Below, one piece after another: positions 46,001 through 58,018 of a stretch of 64,000 bases of DNA. Within the stretch, counting starts at the first letter, position 1, and each line of letters starts with the position of its first letter. The stretch is from assembly GCA_001972305.1 (NCBI GenBank), contig BDDD01000567.1, positions 372,001-436,000 on the forward strand, given 5' to 3'. The translations under genes and the position numbers were made by a program. Origin of the DNA: Cephalotus follicularis. Lineage: Eukaryota > Streptophyta > Magnoliopsida > Oxalidales > Cephalotaceae. Under the pieces are notes generated by a model. That model saw only the letters and a program-made list of their open reading frames with translations. It ran no database searches and had not been told where the DNA came from.

Positions 46001-46213
46001 AATAATTGTTGTTTTATGATCATATGATGACTGGTGTTATGAAAAACATCTTGAAATTATGTTAAGGTTTATTTATGTAGTCCAGATTTTAGAACCACCA
46101 CGTATTGAAGATGATTAAGATTAAGATTTTTGACACATGTTTTTAGCTTAGTTTTGTGTGGCACACCAATTCCGAATCGAGAGTGATCCCGGTTCTGAAT
46201 TGGGGGTATTACA
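42616..46213 (+). repeat. Z1 5' LTR
   Basis: 3.6 kb from TGTAATATCCCG to GGGGGTATTACA, followed at once by a tRNA-Met primer site, so this is a 5' LTR. It shares start, end and several blocks with the Z2 LTRs. Contains TTTTA and CT microsatellites, a GT-rich stretch (about 43979-44020), and GTGTAGTGCCGTACACGTCA, a near-palindrome also present in U and T. No clear GTCGAC array. The 3' LTR is outside the window. Confidence 0.85.
43025..43071. repeat. CT microsatellite passing into GCTC repeats
   Basis: About 16 TC units followed by several GCTC units, in the leader-like part of the Z1 LTR. Confidence 0.9.
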
Positions 46214-46412
46214 GTTATGGTATCAGAGAATATGTTTTGTTCCTTAGAAGACATATATAGGTTTGACTGTGAGATAGGTAGACATTTGGGTCAGGGCTAT
46301 TTTTCAATAGTCATTTCGGTATGTCCTTTTTATTCCAGTTATCTGTCTCTCTTTCTTTTCCCCATCTCGGTTTTGTTTCGTAGATGACACATAGAGGCAG
46401 GCGACCAAGGAA
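46214..46412 (+). mobile_element. Z1 primer site, leader and gag start
   Basis: TGGTATCAGAGA (46218-46229) is the tRNA-Met primer site. The leader runs to an ATG at 46381 reading MTHRGRRPRN, parallel to MTRRIGRLRN in Z2 (57734). Y2 is inserted ten codons into gag, so nothing more of Z1 is visible. Confidence 0.8.
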
Positions 46413-47595
46413 TGTCACACCCCGCCTTACCATTTCCAATTAGGCACAAGCATATATGGTGATATCAGAATTAAGATATAATATTCCAGCATTCCATTCA
46501 ACAATTCATAAATAAGCGGAAGCATTCAAAAGCCGGAATATAAAATACAAGTCATCCGCACGCACCCCATACTACGTGCAGGTACAATCTGACAAATTAT
46601 CCTTGTACATAAGGAAGTGAAATAACAACACGGGGTATGAACCGTTCAATACAAAAATACAGTACATCATATAAAATAACAACCTTAAATTGAAATAGAA
46701 GCTCTCCAAGCTTCAGTAGCAATCTCCGATCGTCCTTGCTTAATCTGAAATTGTAGGGGATAGCCGTTGTCCTCACTTGGCTAAGTAGGAAGATAATGCA
46801 TGCTAAGGAATATATGGATGCAACATGTATGATAGTTTATATTTAAAATATCATTTAAGTATGCCAATATATAAGCAATCATGCCAAGTGGCCATAGACA
46901 GTACATATGCAAGAATACCGCACAAGGGTACAATCAATTCATACAGTGGTTGGGTGTCACATGTCGCTACCTCCTAGCACAAATTGCGCACCACCTATCT
47001 ATCACTCTACACTCCGAGATGATAGATAAGGTATCATTTACTACCGGCGTTAGCGGGCAGTTTAACAATAAGATCTGCAATGCAGATAAGTTTGGGTGAA
47101 TACGCTGGCCAACTCCTGGCACACAGGACCACCACCGTAGTCAGTGACCTCTACCATCACTCGACTAACGGCAAGCATAGACAATCAATTCAATTAATTC
47201 AGTTCAATAATATTACATATATATATGATATGCAAGATAAAAGTTGTTTTCTTTAGAAACATTAACAATTCATTTATCGTACATCTCATAGGAGGAAAAC
47301 GATATCAATACAGTAGTGGTTCCCAGTTGGGGAACAAAACAGTAGGTACCTCTCATAGGAGAAAAATCAATAGTTCTTTTAACAATAAGCTTTCATTTTG
47401 AAAATGATAGTTGATATCATGAATTGTGCATATAGCACTTAGTTTGTTCAATCTTTGGAAATATGGAAACAATAAGTTTATAACAATCACCAGTATATAC
47501 TGATTAACAGTGGCATATACAGGAACAATAGCAAGGACAGTAGCAATTCAATTGGGCCCAACAGGACCTATATCATAATTTTTTAACCCAGGACA

Positions 47596-47705
47596 GTCGG
47601 CTGTTCTCAAGAACAGTCGGCTGTTTTGATTGAGCAGTCGACTGTTTTCTCTTAACAGTCGACTGGATAGGGTTGAGTAGTCGACTGCCATGAAGAACAG
47701 TCGTC
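47596..47705. repeat. CAGTCGACTG motif array, Y2 cluster 2
   Basis: Six cores at 47596, 47616, 47637, 47658, 47680 and 47700, steps 20-22 bp (GTCGGC, GTCGGC, GTCGAC, GTCGAC, GTCGAC, GTCGTC). Confidence 0.82.
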
Positions 47706-48627
47706 TACTTCTGTCCAGAAATGCAGGCAGTAGTAGGTTATATTTCAAAATCCAATACCATTCCAGTCAATGCATGCAATCAAGCAGAAAATAAACATAC
47801 ATGATATGCATACTCATATCTTCCAAAATATGTCATTACCCCTACCTCAATTGCTTATCCCAAAATCAATTGGAATTGATCTTTCTCTTTGAGTTTCCAA
47901 AGCCCTTTCACCAAACAATCCTTTAATTCCAGCAGAATCAATCTATACAAAGCATGTTTGGAGATTCAGTCACTTAATCAGTAGGTTTGACTAAATGCTT
48001 AAGGTAATCAGTAAGCATATGTCATGACAACTAACAACAACCACAATTTGAATTAGAGTTATTTAAAAACTTTCTAAGCTTCACATCCATATTCTTACTC
48101 CCTCTCATTACCATTTCCATTGCAATTCTAGGATTTGCTAACCTTAACCATGTTAACAGAAGATATTAAACGTCCTCCTAATTACACTATCATCACATTA
48201 GCAGTGAGTTCGGATTGAGAACTTACCAAGCAAAATCCAAGCTTCAATTCTCTTTCTTTGAGCTCTCCAATTCCTCAAATGCAAGCTTTCACCAATTTTT
48301 CCAGTCACTCTCCTCTATCTCCAGTGTTTCTAACACTCACACACAGTTCTAGCAGTTGATATAAAGGCTTAGGGATCTTTGAATTTGCCAGATTACCTTA
48401 CTCAGTTTTCTCTCATCACATGCACTTCTCTTCTCTCTTCTTTCTATCTCTTTCTCACCTTTCTCTTCTTTCCATTCTGTTTTGCAGGTTGCAGGTCTGC
48501 AGAGAACATGCAAGCACTCCTTTTTGCATGCTCTGGCAGCTACTGTCACGCATGACACCTGCCCACCATGCATTCCCTTTGATTCTATCACACAGGCATG
48601 CACAGACACCTGTTCAGTACCGCTCCA

Positions 48628-48702
48628 ATCGACTCTCTTAAGCGGGCAGTCAACTGTCCACTCACGCATCAAACAGTCGACTGTTCCCCTGTGACAGTCA
48701 GC
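48628..48702. repeat. CAGTCGACTG motif array, Y2 cluster 1
   Basis: Four cores at 48628, 48649, 48676 and 48697: two 21-bp pairs. The cluster is about 175-250 bp from the LTR start on the minus strand, the same relative place as cluster 1 of V. Confidence 0.78.
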
Positions 48703-48878
48703 TGTTTTGAGTTGGTTTAGGGTTTCCTAAGTTTGATTTTCACCAATTTGCACCTCCATTCATCCCAAGCATTTACCAATCACAGAAATTATAATAATTG
48801 GACAAATAACTCAATTAAAATGTATATTTTATTTTAAAATTGGATCAATATACATTAATTGAATTTGCGGTTATTACA

Positions 48879-48893
48879 TTCCCCCCTCCTTAA
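48879..48893 (-). other. Y2 polypurine tract
   Basis: The minus strand reads TAAGGAGGGGGGAA, directly before the 3' LTR and preceded by the chromovirus-typical CGAGGACGAATTTTC. Confidence 0.85.
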
Positions 48894-48924
48894 AGAAAAT
48901 TCGTCCTCGAATTTAGCCCTTACA

Positions 48925-51900
48925 TTACATTCCGAACAAGTGGGGAAATGTCTCCCTCATTTCGTCCTCACGCTCCCACGTAGCTTCCTCCGCTCCGTGA
49001 AAACGCCAAAGCACTTTTACCATAGGAATAGTCTTATTCCTCAGCACCTTCTCCATTCGATCCACTATCCTCGTCGGCCTTTCTTCATAAGTCAATCTAG
49101 GGCTAATGAATCCAGGGTCGTAGCTCAAAATATGAGATGGGTCGGGTACGTATTTTCGTAACATTGAAACATGAAATACATTATGCACATCCGACAAACT
49201 AGGCGGTAGTGCAATCTGATATGCTACCTCCCCCACTCTCTCCAGTATCTCGTAAGGTCCAATATACCTCGGAGCCAACTTCCCCTTGAGGCGAAAACGG
49301 TGTATCCCTTTCGAAGGCGAGATCTTCAAGAAAACATGATCTCCCTTCTCAAACTCTAGCTTCCTCCTCTTGCTATCGTCGTAACTCTTTTGCCGACTTT
49401 GTGCAGCTAGCAGTCTCTTATTGATTATCTCCACTTTATCAGTGGTCTCTTGTACCAAGTCTGGTCCCAGTACTTGTCTCTCACCTACTTCGTCCCAACA
49501 AATAGGTGATATGCACTTCCTTCCATACAAAGCTTCATAGGGAGCCATTCCAATGCTGGTGTGAAAACTGTTGTTGTAAGAGAACTCAATCAATGCCAGA
49601 TGATCCTCCCAAGTCCCAGCAAAATCAAACATGCAAGCCCGTAGCATATCCTCTAGACTCTGAATAGTACGCTCGGACTGTCCGCCAGTCTGTGGGTGGA
49701 ATGCAGTGCTAAAGTTCAAGGTTGTTCCCATAGCTGTTTGGAACTTCTTCCAGAACCTAGAAGTAAATATAGCATCTCGGTCGCAAACAATACTGACCGG
49801 TACCCCATGCAATCTCACTATCTCCCGGATATACATTCAAGCAAGCTTCTCGATAGAATACGTCATGTTCATCGGAAGAAAGTGAACAGACTTAGTGAGT
49901 CTTTCCACTACTACCCACACCGCTACATGCTAATTTCGTGACCTCGGTAAGCCTGACACGAAGTCCATGGTCACATGCTCCCATTTCCATTCAACCACTG
50001 GTAGCGATTGTAGCAGTCCCGCAGGTTTCTGATGTTCAGCCTTTACTCGCTGACAGGTCAAACATCTTGCTACATATTCAGCAATTTCTCTCTTCATGCC
50101 ACTCCACCAGTAGTTCTTTTTTAGGTCGTGCCACATCTTGGAACTCCCTGGGTGAACACTGTATTTCGATTTGTGAGCTTGTTGCAGTAGCTCATTCTTG
50201 ATGCTCTCGTCATCCGGAACACATATCCTCCCTCGAAACCTCAATATGCCATCAGTATGAATGGTGAACTCAGAATCAGTGTCTAGGTTCTCACGAATAT
50301 CCCATAACTCAAAATCACTGTACTGAGCAGTCAGAATACGTTCCAGAAGCTCCGGTTGTGCTCTCAGACTTGCCACTATAACTCCATGGGAAACCATGAA
50401 CGGATTCCATCTCTAAAATTCCTCCAATAGCTTCCACTGTGAAACCATTGCTCCAGCAATCATTGCCTTGCGACTAAGCGCATCGGCCACTACATTCGCC
50501 TTTCCCGGGTGGTATTGAATATTGCAGTTGTAGTCATTAAAGAACTCCACCCATCGCCTCTGTCTCATGTTGAGCTCCTTCTGGGAAAACAAATATTTCA
50601 AACTTTTGTGGTCAGTAAAAATCTCAAACTGAGCACCATAGAGGTAGTGCCTCCATTTCTGCAAAGCAAACACTATGGCTGCCAGCTCAAGATCGTGTAC
50701 GGGATAATTTTTCTCGTACGGCTTTAACTTCCTCGATGCGTATGCAATCACCCTGCCATGTTGCATAAGAACGCATCCCAATCCTTTCCCAGAATTATCA
50801 GTATAGACAGTAAACCCCTCATTACCCTCTGGTAATGCCAACACTGGAGCCGAAATCAATCGACTCTTCAACTCTTGGAAACTTGCCTCACAAGAATCAT
50901 CCCACAGAAAACTAGACTTCTTCTGAGTCAACTGTGTCAGTGGTGTAGCAAGCTTCGAAAACCCTTGGATGAACCTTCGGTAGTAGCCACCCAATCCCAA
51001 GAAACTACGAACCTCCGTAATGTTCCTCGGTTGGGGCCAATCGACAATACTCTCTATCTTCTAAGGATCCACTGACAATCCGTCACTCGACACAATGTGA
51101 CCTAGGAAGGTCACACGATCCAGCCAAAATTCACACTTGCTGAATTTGGCGAATAGCTGTTCCTTCTGTAGTGTCTGTGGTACAATTCTCAAATGCTGCA
51201 TGTGTTCCTCAATGCTCTTAGAGTAGATCAGGATGTCATCCAGGAATATAACGACAAACTGGTCCAGGTAAGGTTGGAACACTTTGTTCATCAGACACAT
51301 AAAGGCTGCAGGAGCATTTGTCAAACCAAACGGCAGTATCAGAAATTCGTAGTGCCCATATCTGGTTCGAAATGCGGTTTTCTCCACATCACCCTCTGTG
51401 ATCCTCAACTGATGATAACCTATTCTTAGGCCAAGTTTGGAGAATACAGTTGAGCCTTGCAATTGGTCGAACAACTCCTCAATATGTGGCAGAGGATACT
51501 TGTTCTTCACAGTCATCAATGCATAGTCGCATTGATCCATCCTTCTTCTTCACAAACAGAACCGGTGCTCCCCACGGTGATACACTTGGTCTGATAAAGC
51601 CTTTATCAAGGTAATTCTGTAGTTGAACTTTCAACTCCTTCAGTTCGGCAGGAGCCATTCAGTACGGTGCTCTGGATATAGGAGCAGTTCCAGGCAACAA
51701 CTCAATACTGAACTCTATATCCCTCTCCGGTGGCAACGAAGTGAGTTCATCTGGAAACACATCAGGAAATTCACATACAACAGGCACTTGTTTAATACTA
51801 GGCGTACCTTTCGTATGATCAATCACATACGCCAAATAGCCTTCGCATCCTTGCTTGAGATACTTTTGTGCTCGAGTATATGAAATGATCGGAGCAGAAA

Positions 51901-52440
51901 CATTCTTCTCCCCGATAAACTTGCACTCAGTCCCATCCTGAAGCTAAAATGTCATCATCTTCTTGTAGCAATCAACACAAGCATGATAAGTATACAACCA
52001 GTCCATCCCCAAGATTACATCAAAATCCCATATAGGTAACACTATCAAGTCAGCAGATAATTGGATTCTAGCCACCACGATCTCACAATATTTCATAACA
52101 GTATCAGATAGCAGACAAGTACCCGCAGGAGTACTCACCTCCAATACATAAGGTAGTCTAGAAGTAATACCATGCAAATTGCGAGCAAATTCAGATGCAA
52201 TGAATGAATGCGTCGCACCAGGATCAATCAATACATGAGCTAGTATGTCAGATATGTAAATAGTACCTCCCACAACAATAGTAGATTCTGGAACATCATC
52301 TTTAGATAAGGTGTAGACCCTACCTTTCACAATCCCTTTTCCGGTGTCTTTCCGCGGTTGAGCCGCCGTAACACTACCACTAGCACCAGCACTTCCCTGT
52401 TGGCCGCGTGCTTGATCCCTCATCATCGGGAAACTATTCA
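48925..52440 (-). pseudogene. pol: Y2 pol (protease, RT, RNase H, integrase, chromodomain)
   Basis: Reading downward: protease near 52330-51960 (VLIDPGATHSFIASEF, VILGMDWL); RT near 51530-51070 ([44 protein letters not shown] with the catalytic [12 protein letters not shown]); RNase H near 51000-50470 ([62 protein letters not shown]); integrase zinc finger near 50240-50040 (HKSKYSVHPGSSKMWHDLKK, CLTCQRVK); integrase core near 49990-49500 ([30 protein letters not shown]); C-terminal part near 49340-48925 (FLKISPSKGIHRFRLKGKLA, HNVFHVSMLRKY, VLWRFHGAEEATWE). The tail fits a chromodomain, which directs integration to heterochromatin in chromoviruses. A fossil with a few breaks in pol. Confidence 0.93.
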
Positions 52441-52464
52441 CCATGTGATCTTGTGAACCACACC

Positions 52465-53399
52465 TCAAGAACCTTCCCATATTCTTCCAGCATTCAGTCT
52501 CATCATGATTCTGACAACCACAAAAAGCACATCCACCTGCACTCTGTTGACTGTTTCGGCTAGGTGTCCTTGATCGTGAATTTCTACGTCGAGAACCTCC
52601 TTGACCTCTGTTGTCAGACTTTGTTGACCTGGAAGGATTGTTACTCCCCTGCCCCTGTGACTGTGTGGCCCTCGATTGATTGGTTCGAGACCGTTCTGCT
52701 CTCCTTTCATTCGCATCTGCTTCATAGAATCATCGCCCTCTCAGCAACATCAACAAAAGTGGTTAGCCGTAACATCAACAATTTAGATCTGATGTCCGGT
52801 CGAAGGCCTTTTAGGAACCTTCGGATCATCCGTGATTCACCCTCCACAAGATAAGGTGTGTGTCTTGCCAGCTCCATAAATCTAGTCTGGTACTGAGCTA
52901 CCGTCATGTCTCCTTGATGTAACTCCATCAGTCCTGTCTCCCTTCGGTCACGCTCTATCTGTGGCACATAAGCCTCAAGAAACTTAGACTGAAATCTGTC
53001 CCAAGTCCGGTCAAGTCCACGAGATTCCCATTTTGCTTCAGTTCTTTGCCGCCAGTAAGTAGCCTCGGCCCATAAGCGGTACATAGCAAAAGTGAGTTTC
53101 TGCTCATCGGTGCACTCCAAAGCAGCAAATATCTTTTCCAAGTCTCTAACCCATGGTTCGGCTATAGAAGCATTCAGCTCACCATTGAAAGTCTGAGGAT
53201 TCTGTCTCATGAACCGCTCCAGATCTCGGCCAAATCCACCGGCATGGCAAGCTTCAGGTGCTTGCTGATAGGTACGGTTAGCCTCGTACATTTGGCGAAT
53301 CTGTTCCAAGTTTGCCGCGTTCGCTTGCATCTGCTGTTGAAAGAGATCAGCCATGCGGTCAAAGTGACTCCTCTCGTCATGCACTGGGGAAACATTCAC
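52465..53399 (-). pseudogene. gag: Y2 gag
   Basis: From 53399: MNVSPVHDERSHFDRMADLF, then the gag core (RFMRQNPQTFNGELNASIAE, PWVRDLEKIFAALECTDEQK, FLEAYVPQIERDRRETGLME, LHQGDMTVAQYQTRFMELAR, FLKGLRPDIRSKL), then a basic G/R/S linker, and a knuckle-like CAFCGCQNHDETEC near 52530-52480. Length near 300 aa visible before the protease is short to normal for Tekay gag. Few breaks. Confidence 0.87.
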
Positions 53400-53584
53400 T
53401 CCTTAATTCACCGCCGGGTCATTTTCAGGTACCGACGGTGCGTTGACACCTTCATCGGCTCTACGCCTTCCCCTTCTTCCTCTTCGTAGATCCATTCAGT
53501 TTCCTATATGGAATGACATAATCATTAGGAAACAACTCAATTAACTTCCGAGAAACTTATCCCAGCTTAGCATATATGGAATAT

Positions 53585-53596
53585 GCTCTGATACCA
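53585..53596 (-). other. Y2 primer-binding site (tRNA-Met)
   Basis: The minus strand reads TGGTATCAGAGC. It lies 42 bp from the right LTR, whereas the same site in X2 lies 3 bp from its LTR; the extra space is the 40-bp duplication. Confidence 0.88.
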
Positions 53597-53598
53597 TG

Positions 53599-53638
53599 TT
53601 GTTTCGTAGATGACACATAGAGGCAGGCGACCAAGGAA
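53599..53638. repeat. 40-bp copy of Z1 gag start next to the Y2 right LTR
   Basis: Identical to 46373-46412 over 40 bp (begins TTGTTTCGTAGATG, ends CGACCAAGGAA), and the identity continues into the LTR. The left copy belongs to Z1; the right copy should not be there. The junction with Y2 internal sequence falls at TTGT, shared by both partners. Confidence 0.93.
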
Positions 53639-54609
53639 TGTCACACCCCGCCTTACCATTTCCAATTAGGCACAAGCATATATGGTGATATCAGAATTAA
53701 GATATAATATTCCAGCATTCCATTCAACAATTCATAAATAAGCGGAAGAATTCAAAAGCCGGAATATAAAATACAAGTCATCCGCATGCATGCCATACTA
53801 CGTGCAGGTACAATCCGACAAATTATCCTTGTACATAAGGAAGTGAAATAACAACACGGGATATGAACCGTTCAATACAAAAATACAGTACATCATATAA
53901 AATAACAACCTTAAATTGAAATAGAAGCTCTCCAAGCTTCAGCAGCAATCTCCGATCATCCTTGCTTAATTTGAAATTGTAGGGGTTAGCCGTTGTCCTT
54001 ACTTGGCCAAGTAGGAAGATAATGCATGCTAAGGAATATATGGATGCAACATGTATGACAGTTTATATTTAAAATATCATTTAAGTATGCCAATATATAA
54101 GCAATCATGCCAAGTGGCCATAGACAGTACATATGCAAGAATACCGCACAAGGGTACAATCAATTCATACAGTGGTTGGGTGTCACATGTCGCTACCTCC
54201 TAGCACAAACTGCGCACCACCTATCTATCACTCTACACTAGGAGATGATAGATAAGGTATCATGTACTACCAGCGTTAGCGGGCAGTTTAACAATAAGAT
54301 CTGCAAGGCAGATAAGTTTGGGTGAATACGTTGGCCAACTTCTGGCACACAAGACCACCACCGTAGTCAGTGACCTCTGCCATCACTCGACTAACGGCAA
54401 GCATAGACAATCAATTCAATCAATTCAGTTCAATAATATTACATATATATATGATATGCAAGATAAAAGTTGTTTTCTTTAGAAACATTAACGATTCATT
54501 TATCGTACATCTCATAGGAGGAAAACGATATCAATATAGTAGTGGTTCCCAGTTGGGGAACAAAACAGTAGGTACCTCTCATAGGAGAAAAATAAATAGT
54601 TCTTTTAAC
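53639..54609 (-). repeat. Y2 right LTR, first piece
   Basis: Parallel to 46413-47387 with few differences. Interrupted at TTAAC (54605-54609), the TSD of S2. Confidence 0.92.
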
Positions 54610-55144
54610 TGTTGGTAATGTATGGCAACTCTTAATTACTAAACTAACAACAATATGTTTGCGGAATTAACAAATTAAGATTATGAAACTAAACAATCAC
54701 AAGAACACTTGTAAGTAAAGAGATAAGGGATAGAGAGTGTGCAAACGAATTTATAGTGGTTCGGCAAAATCCGTGCCTACGTCCACTTTCTCAAGAACCC
54801 CTTGAGATTCCACTAGATACCACTAGCAACCTTTGATTTTCGGCTTACGGGTGCAAATCAAAGTAAACCACCTTACACTTGATTTTGGGTTCCGGGTGCA
54901 AATCAATCAAACACCTTACAAGGGTTCACTTCCCTCTTTTACAATGGATGATAGAAAAGGATTTGTGTTGTGTTTACAATAACCTCTTAAAGGTTGGATA
55001 TGAAAGTGATAGAATGTTACAAGCTTTGGATGTGAAAGTGTAAAACTCTAGCTTGTTGTTCTTTTGTAGTTGTGCAAGTTTAGCTTGGATGTTGGATGAT
55101 CAAGAGTTGTGTTTCTTGTTGTTTTAATCTTCATTATTGGCTTG

Positions 55145-55153
55145 TATTTATAG
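55145..55153 (-). promoter_or_regulatory. S2 LTR TATA box
   Basis: The minus strand reads CTATAAATA; the same sequence is at 63334-63342 in the other LTR. The motif array lies upstream of it in the element sense. Confidence 0.6.
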
Positions 55154-55271
55154 CATATTTTTTATTCTAGCCGTTGGTGACGAAATAGAGCCGTTGGAGA
55201 AGTCTTGGAAATTGTTGCACAAAAGTTGGCTCTTTAAAACAAGTTCTGTCATTGTTCCAGCCGACCAAAGC

Positions 55272-55526
55272 GTCGACGGTCTTGCCTAAAGTGTCGGCGC
55301 TTAGGTTACCGTTAGGAGTTAAATTTGAATTTTCTCGCTTTGTCTGTCAGCGCTTTGATATTGGAGTCGACTGTTCGCATAAAGCGCTGACGCTTTAATC
55401 CTAAGCATCGCCGCTTTGAGTCCTTCAACTAATTTTGCGCTTCACTGGTTTTAACGGCAGACTTGCGCTTCTCAGGCGTCGACTTTTTGTCTTAAAGCGC
55501 TGACGCTTTGATTGTGACCGTCGGCG
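55272..55526. repeat. GCGTCGACGCTTT motif array in S2 left LTR
   Basis: Cores at 55272 and 55293; 55346, 55366, 55386 and 55407; 55456, 55478, 55499 and 55520. Steps within blocks are 20-22 bp; blocks restart about 110 bp apart. Array begins about 120 bp from the TATA box. Variants include GTCGAC, GTCGGC, GTCAGC, GCTGAC and ATCGCC. Confidence 0.78.
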
Positions 55527-55641
55527 CTTTGCTCTGTTTCTGCACTTCTTATTTTTGTTTATCTTTTCTTGCACATAAAGCAGCAAAGTTAAATACAAAT
55601 TTGTAATCATTAAAACTTAGGATTGAGACTAAAAGTCAAGA

Positions 55642-56246
55642 ATCTCCCCCTTTTTGATGATTACAAAAATTTGCTATATTAAGGAAAAATTTATAGCAAT
55701 AGAAAAGACTATATACCAATTGAAGATAACAAGAAATTTTCTTTAGATACCAACACAAAGATTTCTTTAGATCCCAATTTAAAAAAATCTAGATAAACTC
55801 CCCCTTAATATAACATATAATTTTCATTCCCCCTTAACACATTTTTCACTAATAGCACATTTCATATCTATCTCCCCCTAAGCATAAGCTATCAATTTTT
55901 CCTTAAGCATTGAGCATTCTCCCCCTTTTTGTTAGCATCAAAAAGATAATGTCAAAGAATTGACACCAATTAAATAATTTTAAAGGGATATCAAATGAGA
56001 ATAAAGGAATACCAATTGAAATAAAAACCAATTAAAGTGAAATCCAATTGAAAGTTAAAATATCAATATAAAAATTTGAGATATACCAATTTGTTGGATA
56101 AACTGAAACTTAATAAAAAGATTGAAAGAAGCAATATTATTACCAACATTATATCAATACCTACCCCTCAACAAAAGCTTTCTCCCCATGAACTTGTGTA
56201 CTTGAACATCTTGAAATTAACTCCAAGTACACCTACAAAACAAAGT
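55642..56246 (-). other. S2 3' untranslated region with purine tracts
   Basis: No coding resemblance. On the minus strand it has five G-rich purine tracts (GGGGGAG type), at about 55646, 55800, 55831, 55873 and 55921. The last lies in AACAAAAAGGGGGAGAAT, shared with S1. The tract beside the LTR serves as the polypurine primer. Confidence 0.75.
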
Positions 56247-56840
56247 TTAATCTTTTGGTACCCATTTGAACTTGGGTCCTTTCAAGTTAGTCACAAGAGT
56301 TCCTTTAGGAACCCAAATCTTTCTAGTTTTACCATAGCAAAAATTATTTCTATAAATGCAAGAGGTAGAAACATGTCCTAATCTACCACAATAATTGCAA
56401 ACAATTTTATGCTCATTTTTTTTAACAAAGAAATTGTTAAAGTGTTTGACATTTTTCATTTCTTTGTAGCCAAGACCGGCTTTGTCAAACACACACCTTT
56501 GAAGACCTAACAAATTATCCAATTTAGCATTACTATTTAAAAAAATAGAAAAAGATTTCTTCAAAGCATCAATTTCAATTTTTAGCTTTTCATTTTCTTC
56601 CATAAAATCAATTGACAATTTTGAAGAAACATTTAAAATCTCAATTTCATTTTCATAGAAGCTATTCTTATCCTTTAGAGATTCAATTTCATTTATATAT
56701 TTGCTATTCTCTCTCTTTAGATTTTCTAATTCGTTAGTCATAGAGATAACATTTTTCTTTAGAGACTTGTTCTTTAAACAAATATTTTCATATTCTTTAA
56801 ACAAGTTCTCATATGCATTTTGCAATTCTTCGAATGTAAA
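56247..56840 (-). pseudogene. gag: S2 gag, C-terminal part (coiled coil and zinc knuckle)
   Basis: From 56825 downward: about 100 residues of heptad-like K/E/N/L sequence (ENLFKEYENICLKNKSLKKN onward), then NLLGLQRCVFDKAGLGYKEM, a CCHC knuckle (CNYCGRLGHVSTSC), and two repeats of the SIRE signature KIWVPKGT and KFKWVPKD. In SIRE elements pol follows here; in S2 the untranslated region follows. Separated from the N-terminal part by Z2. Confidence 0.87.
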
Positions 56841-56845
56841 ATTTA

Positions 56846-57557
56846 TGTAATATCCCGTTTTTCCGTATGGATTTTTGGGCTTTACGATTTGTTTCGTATG
56901 GGCTGTCGATTCTTTGTTGGTTTGTGGACTGCCTATTTTTCGGTTTGTTTTGCTTTTAGCTTGGCTAAGCGGGTTTTAGTCTTAGCCAGTGGGTTTTGAT
57001 ATTATGTCCATGATTTGATAAAATAATTTTTTTGGCTTTTTACTTATGTGTTAAAAAAAAAAACCATTTTCAGCATTTTTAGAAGTCAAAAACCCAATTT
57101 TGTGTTAAAACATGTATTTCTCTCCCACACACACTCTCTCTCCCTCTCTCTCCCGACCATCTCTCTCTCTCTCCCGTTCTCTCTCCCCTCTCACCTGCTG
57201 CCGTCGCCGTCGGTACCGATATGGAACCGGCGAAGACACCAGTCGAACCCCCGTGACGCCCTGAGTCCACCGGTCCCAACCCCTGCACCGACCGACGTCT
57301 CCTCCGGCGTGCGCGACGTCTTCTCTTCCCAGACCTGTTTGGCGTCGATTCTCCCGTTCTGGTGATCGGCACGATAAGGCAACCACAGATTCGGCATCCT
57401 GGCGACGAGAGGAAGCGAACCCGACCGGCCTCGATTAGAACCACCACGTATTGATGATGATTAAGATTAAGATCTTGATATGTTTTAGTTCAGTTTTGTG
57501 TGACACACCGACTCGGAATCGGGGGTGATCCCTCGATCCTGAACCGGGGGTGTTACA
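56846..57557 (+). repeat. Z2 left (5') LTR
   Basis: Equals the beginning and the end of the right LTR. Includes a GC-rich stretch (about 57190-57430) that opens frames on both strands; it recurs in the right LTR and has no protein resemblance. Confidence 0.9.
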
Positions 57558-57562
57558 AGTTA

Positions 57563-57574
57563 TGGTATCAGAGA
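57563..57574 (+). other. Z2 primer-binding site (tRNA-Met)
   Basis: TGGTATCAGAGA five bases after the left LTR. Confidence 0.87.
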
Positions 57575-57733
57575 ATAGATTTTTCTTTTCTTAGAAGACC
57601 TATCTAGGTTTGACCTGTGAGATGGGTAGACATTTGGTTTAGGGCTATTCCTTAAGAGTCGTTTCGATATGTTCCTTTGTATTCCAGTTTTCTGTCTCTC
57701 TTTGTTTTTCTCCGTTTCGGTTTTGTTTCTTTG

Positions 57734-57850
57734 ATGACACGAAGAATCGGACGACTAAGGAATGTTAATCCGGAGGCTGACTCAGCTGTTTCACAAGAGG
57801 ATGCACGGTATGAGCCAACTTTATAGCGATTAAAAGACCGACCGAATGAG
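57734..57850 (+). pseudogene. Z2 gag start remnant
   Basis: ATG at 57734 reads MTRRIGRLRNVNPEADSAVS, parallel to the Z1 gag start. Gag similarity ends within about 40 codons, so it is only a stub. Confidence 0.65.
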
Positions 57851-58018
57851 CCGTAATGCTACGCGATCGATCGAATGGACCGAAAATCATAAGTGTTGTC
57901 TGAATAGCTTCTGTATCGAACAGTGGTTGATCGAGATAGAATATGAATGGTCATTGTGAATGGATAGTGTATGGATGGCTAGTGTATCGTTATCGATCGC
58001 ATAGTATCGTTAAGGACC

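Larger units (their letters stand above)
46413..48878 (-). repeat. Y2 left (3') LTR
   Basis: 2466 bp, TGTCACACCCCGCC to GCGGTTATTACA on the plus strand. Shares AGCCGTTGTCCTCACTTGG and other blocks with Y1, and the same blocks inverted with V. A reverse-strand TATA-like ATATCAACTG element lies near 48357. Confidence 0.92.
54610..55641 (-). repeat. S2 left (3') LTR
   Basis: 1032 bp, starting TGTTGGTAATG. A TATA box is on the minus strand at 55145-55153. Confidence 0.93.

Noticed and set aside
57079-57447. GC-rich open frames on both strands near 57080-57450 and 59640-60170
   Set aside because: They lie in the paired Z2 LTRs, overlap on opposite strands, and show only low-complexity R/G/S protein sequence.
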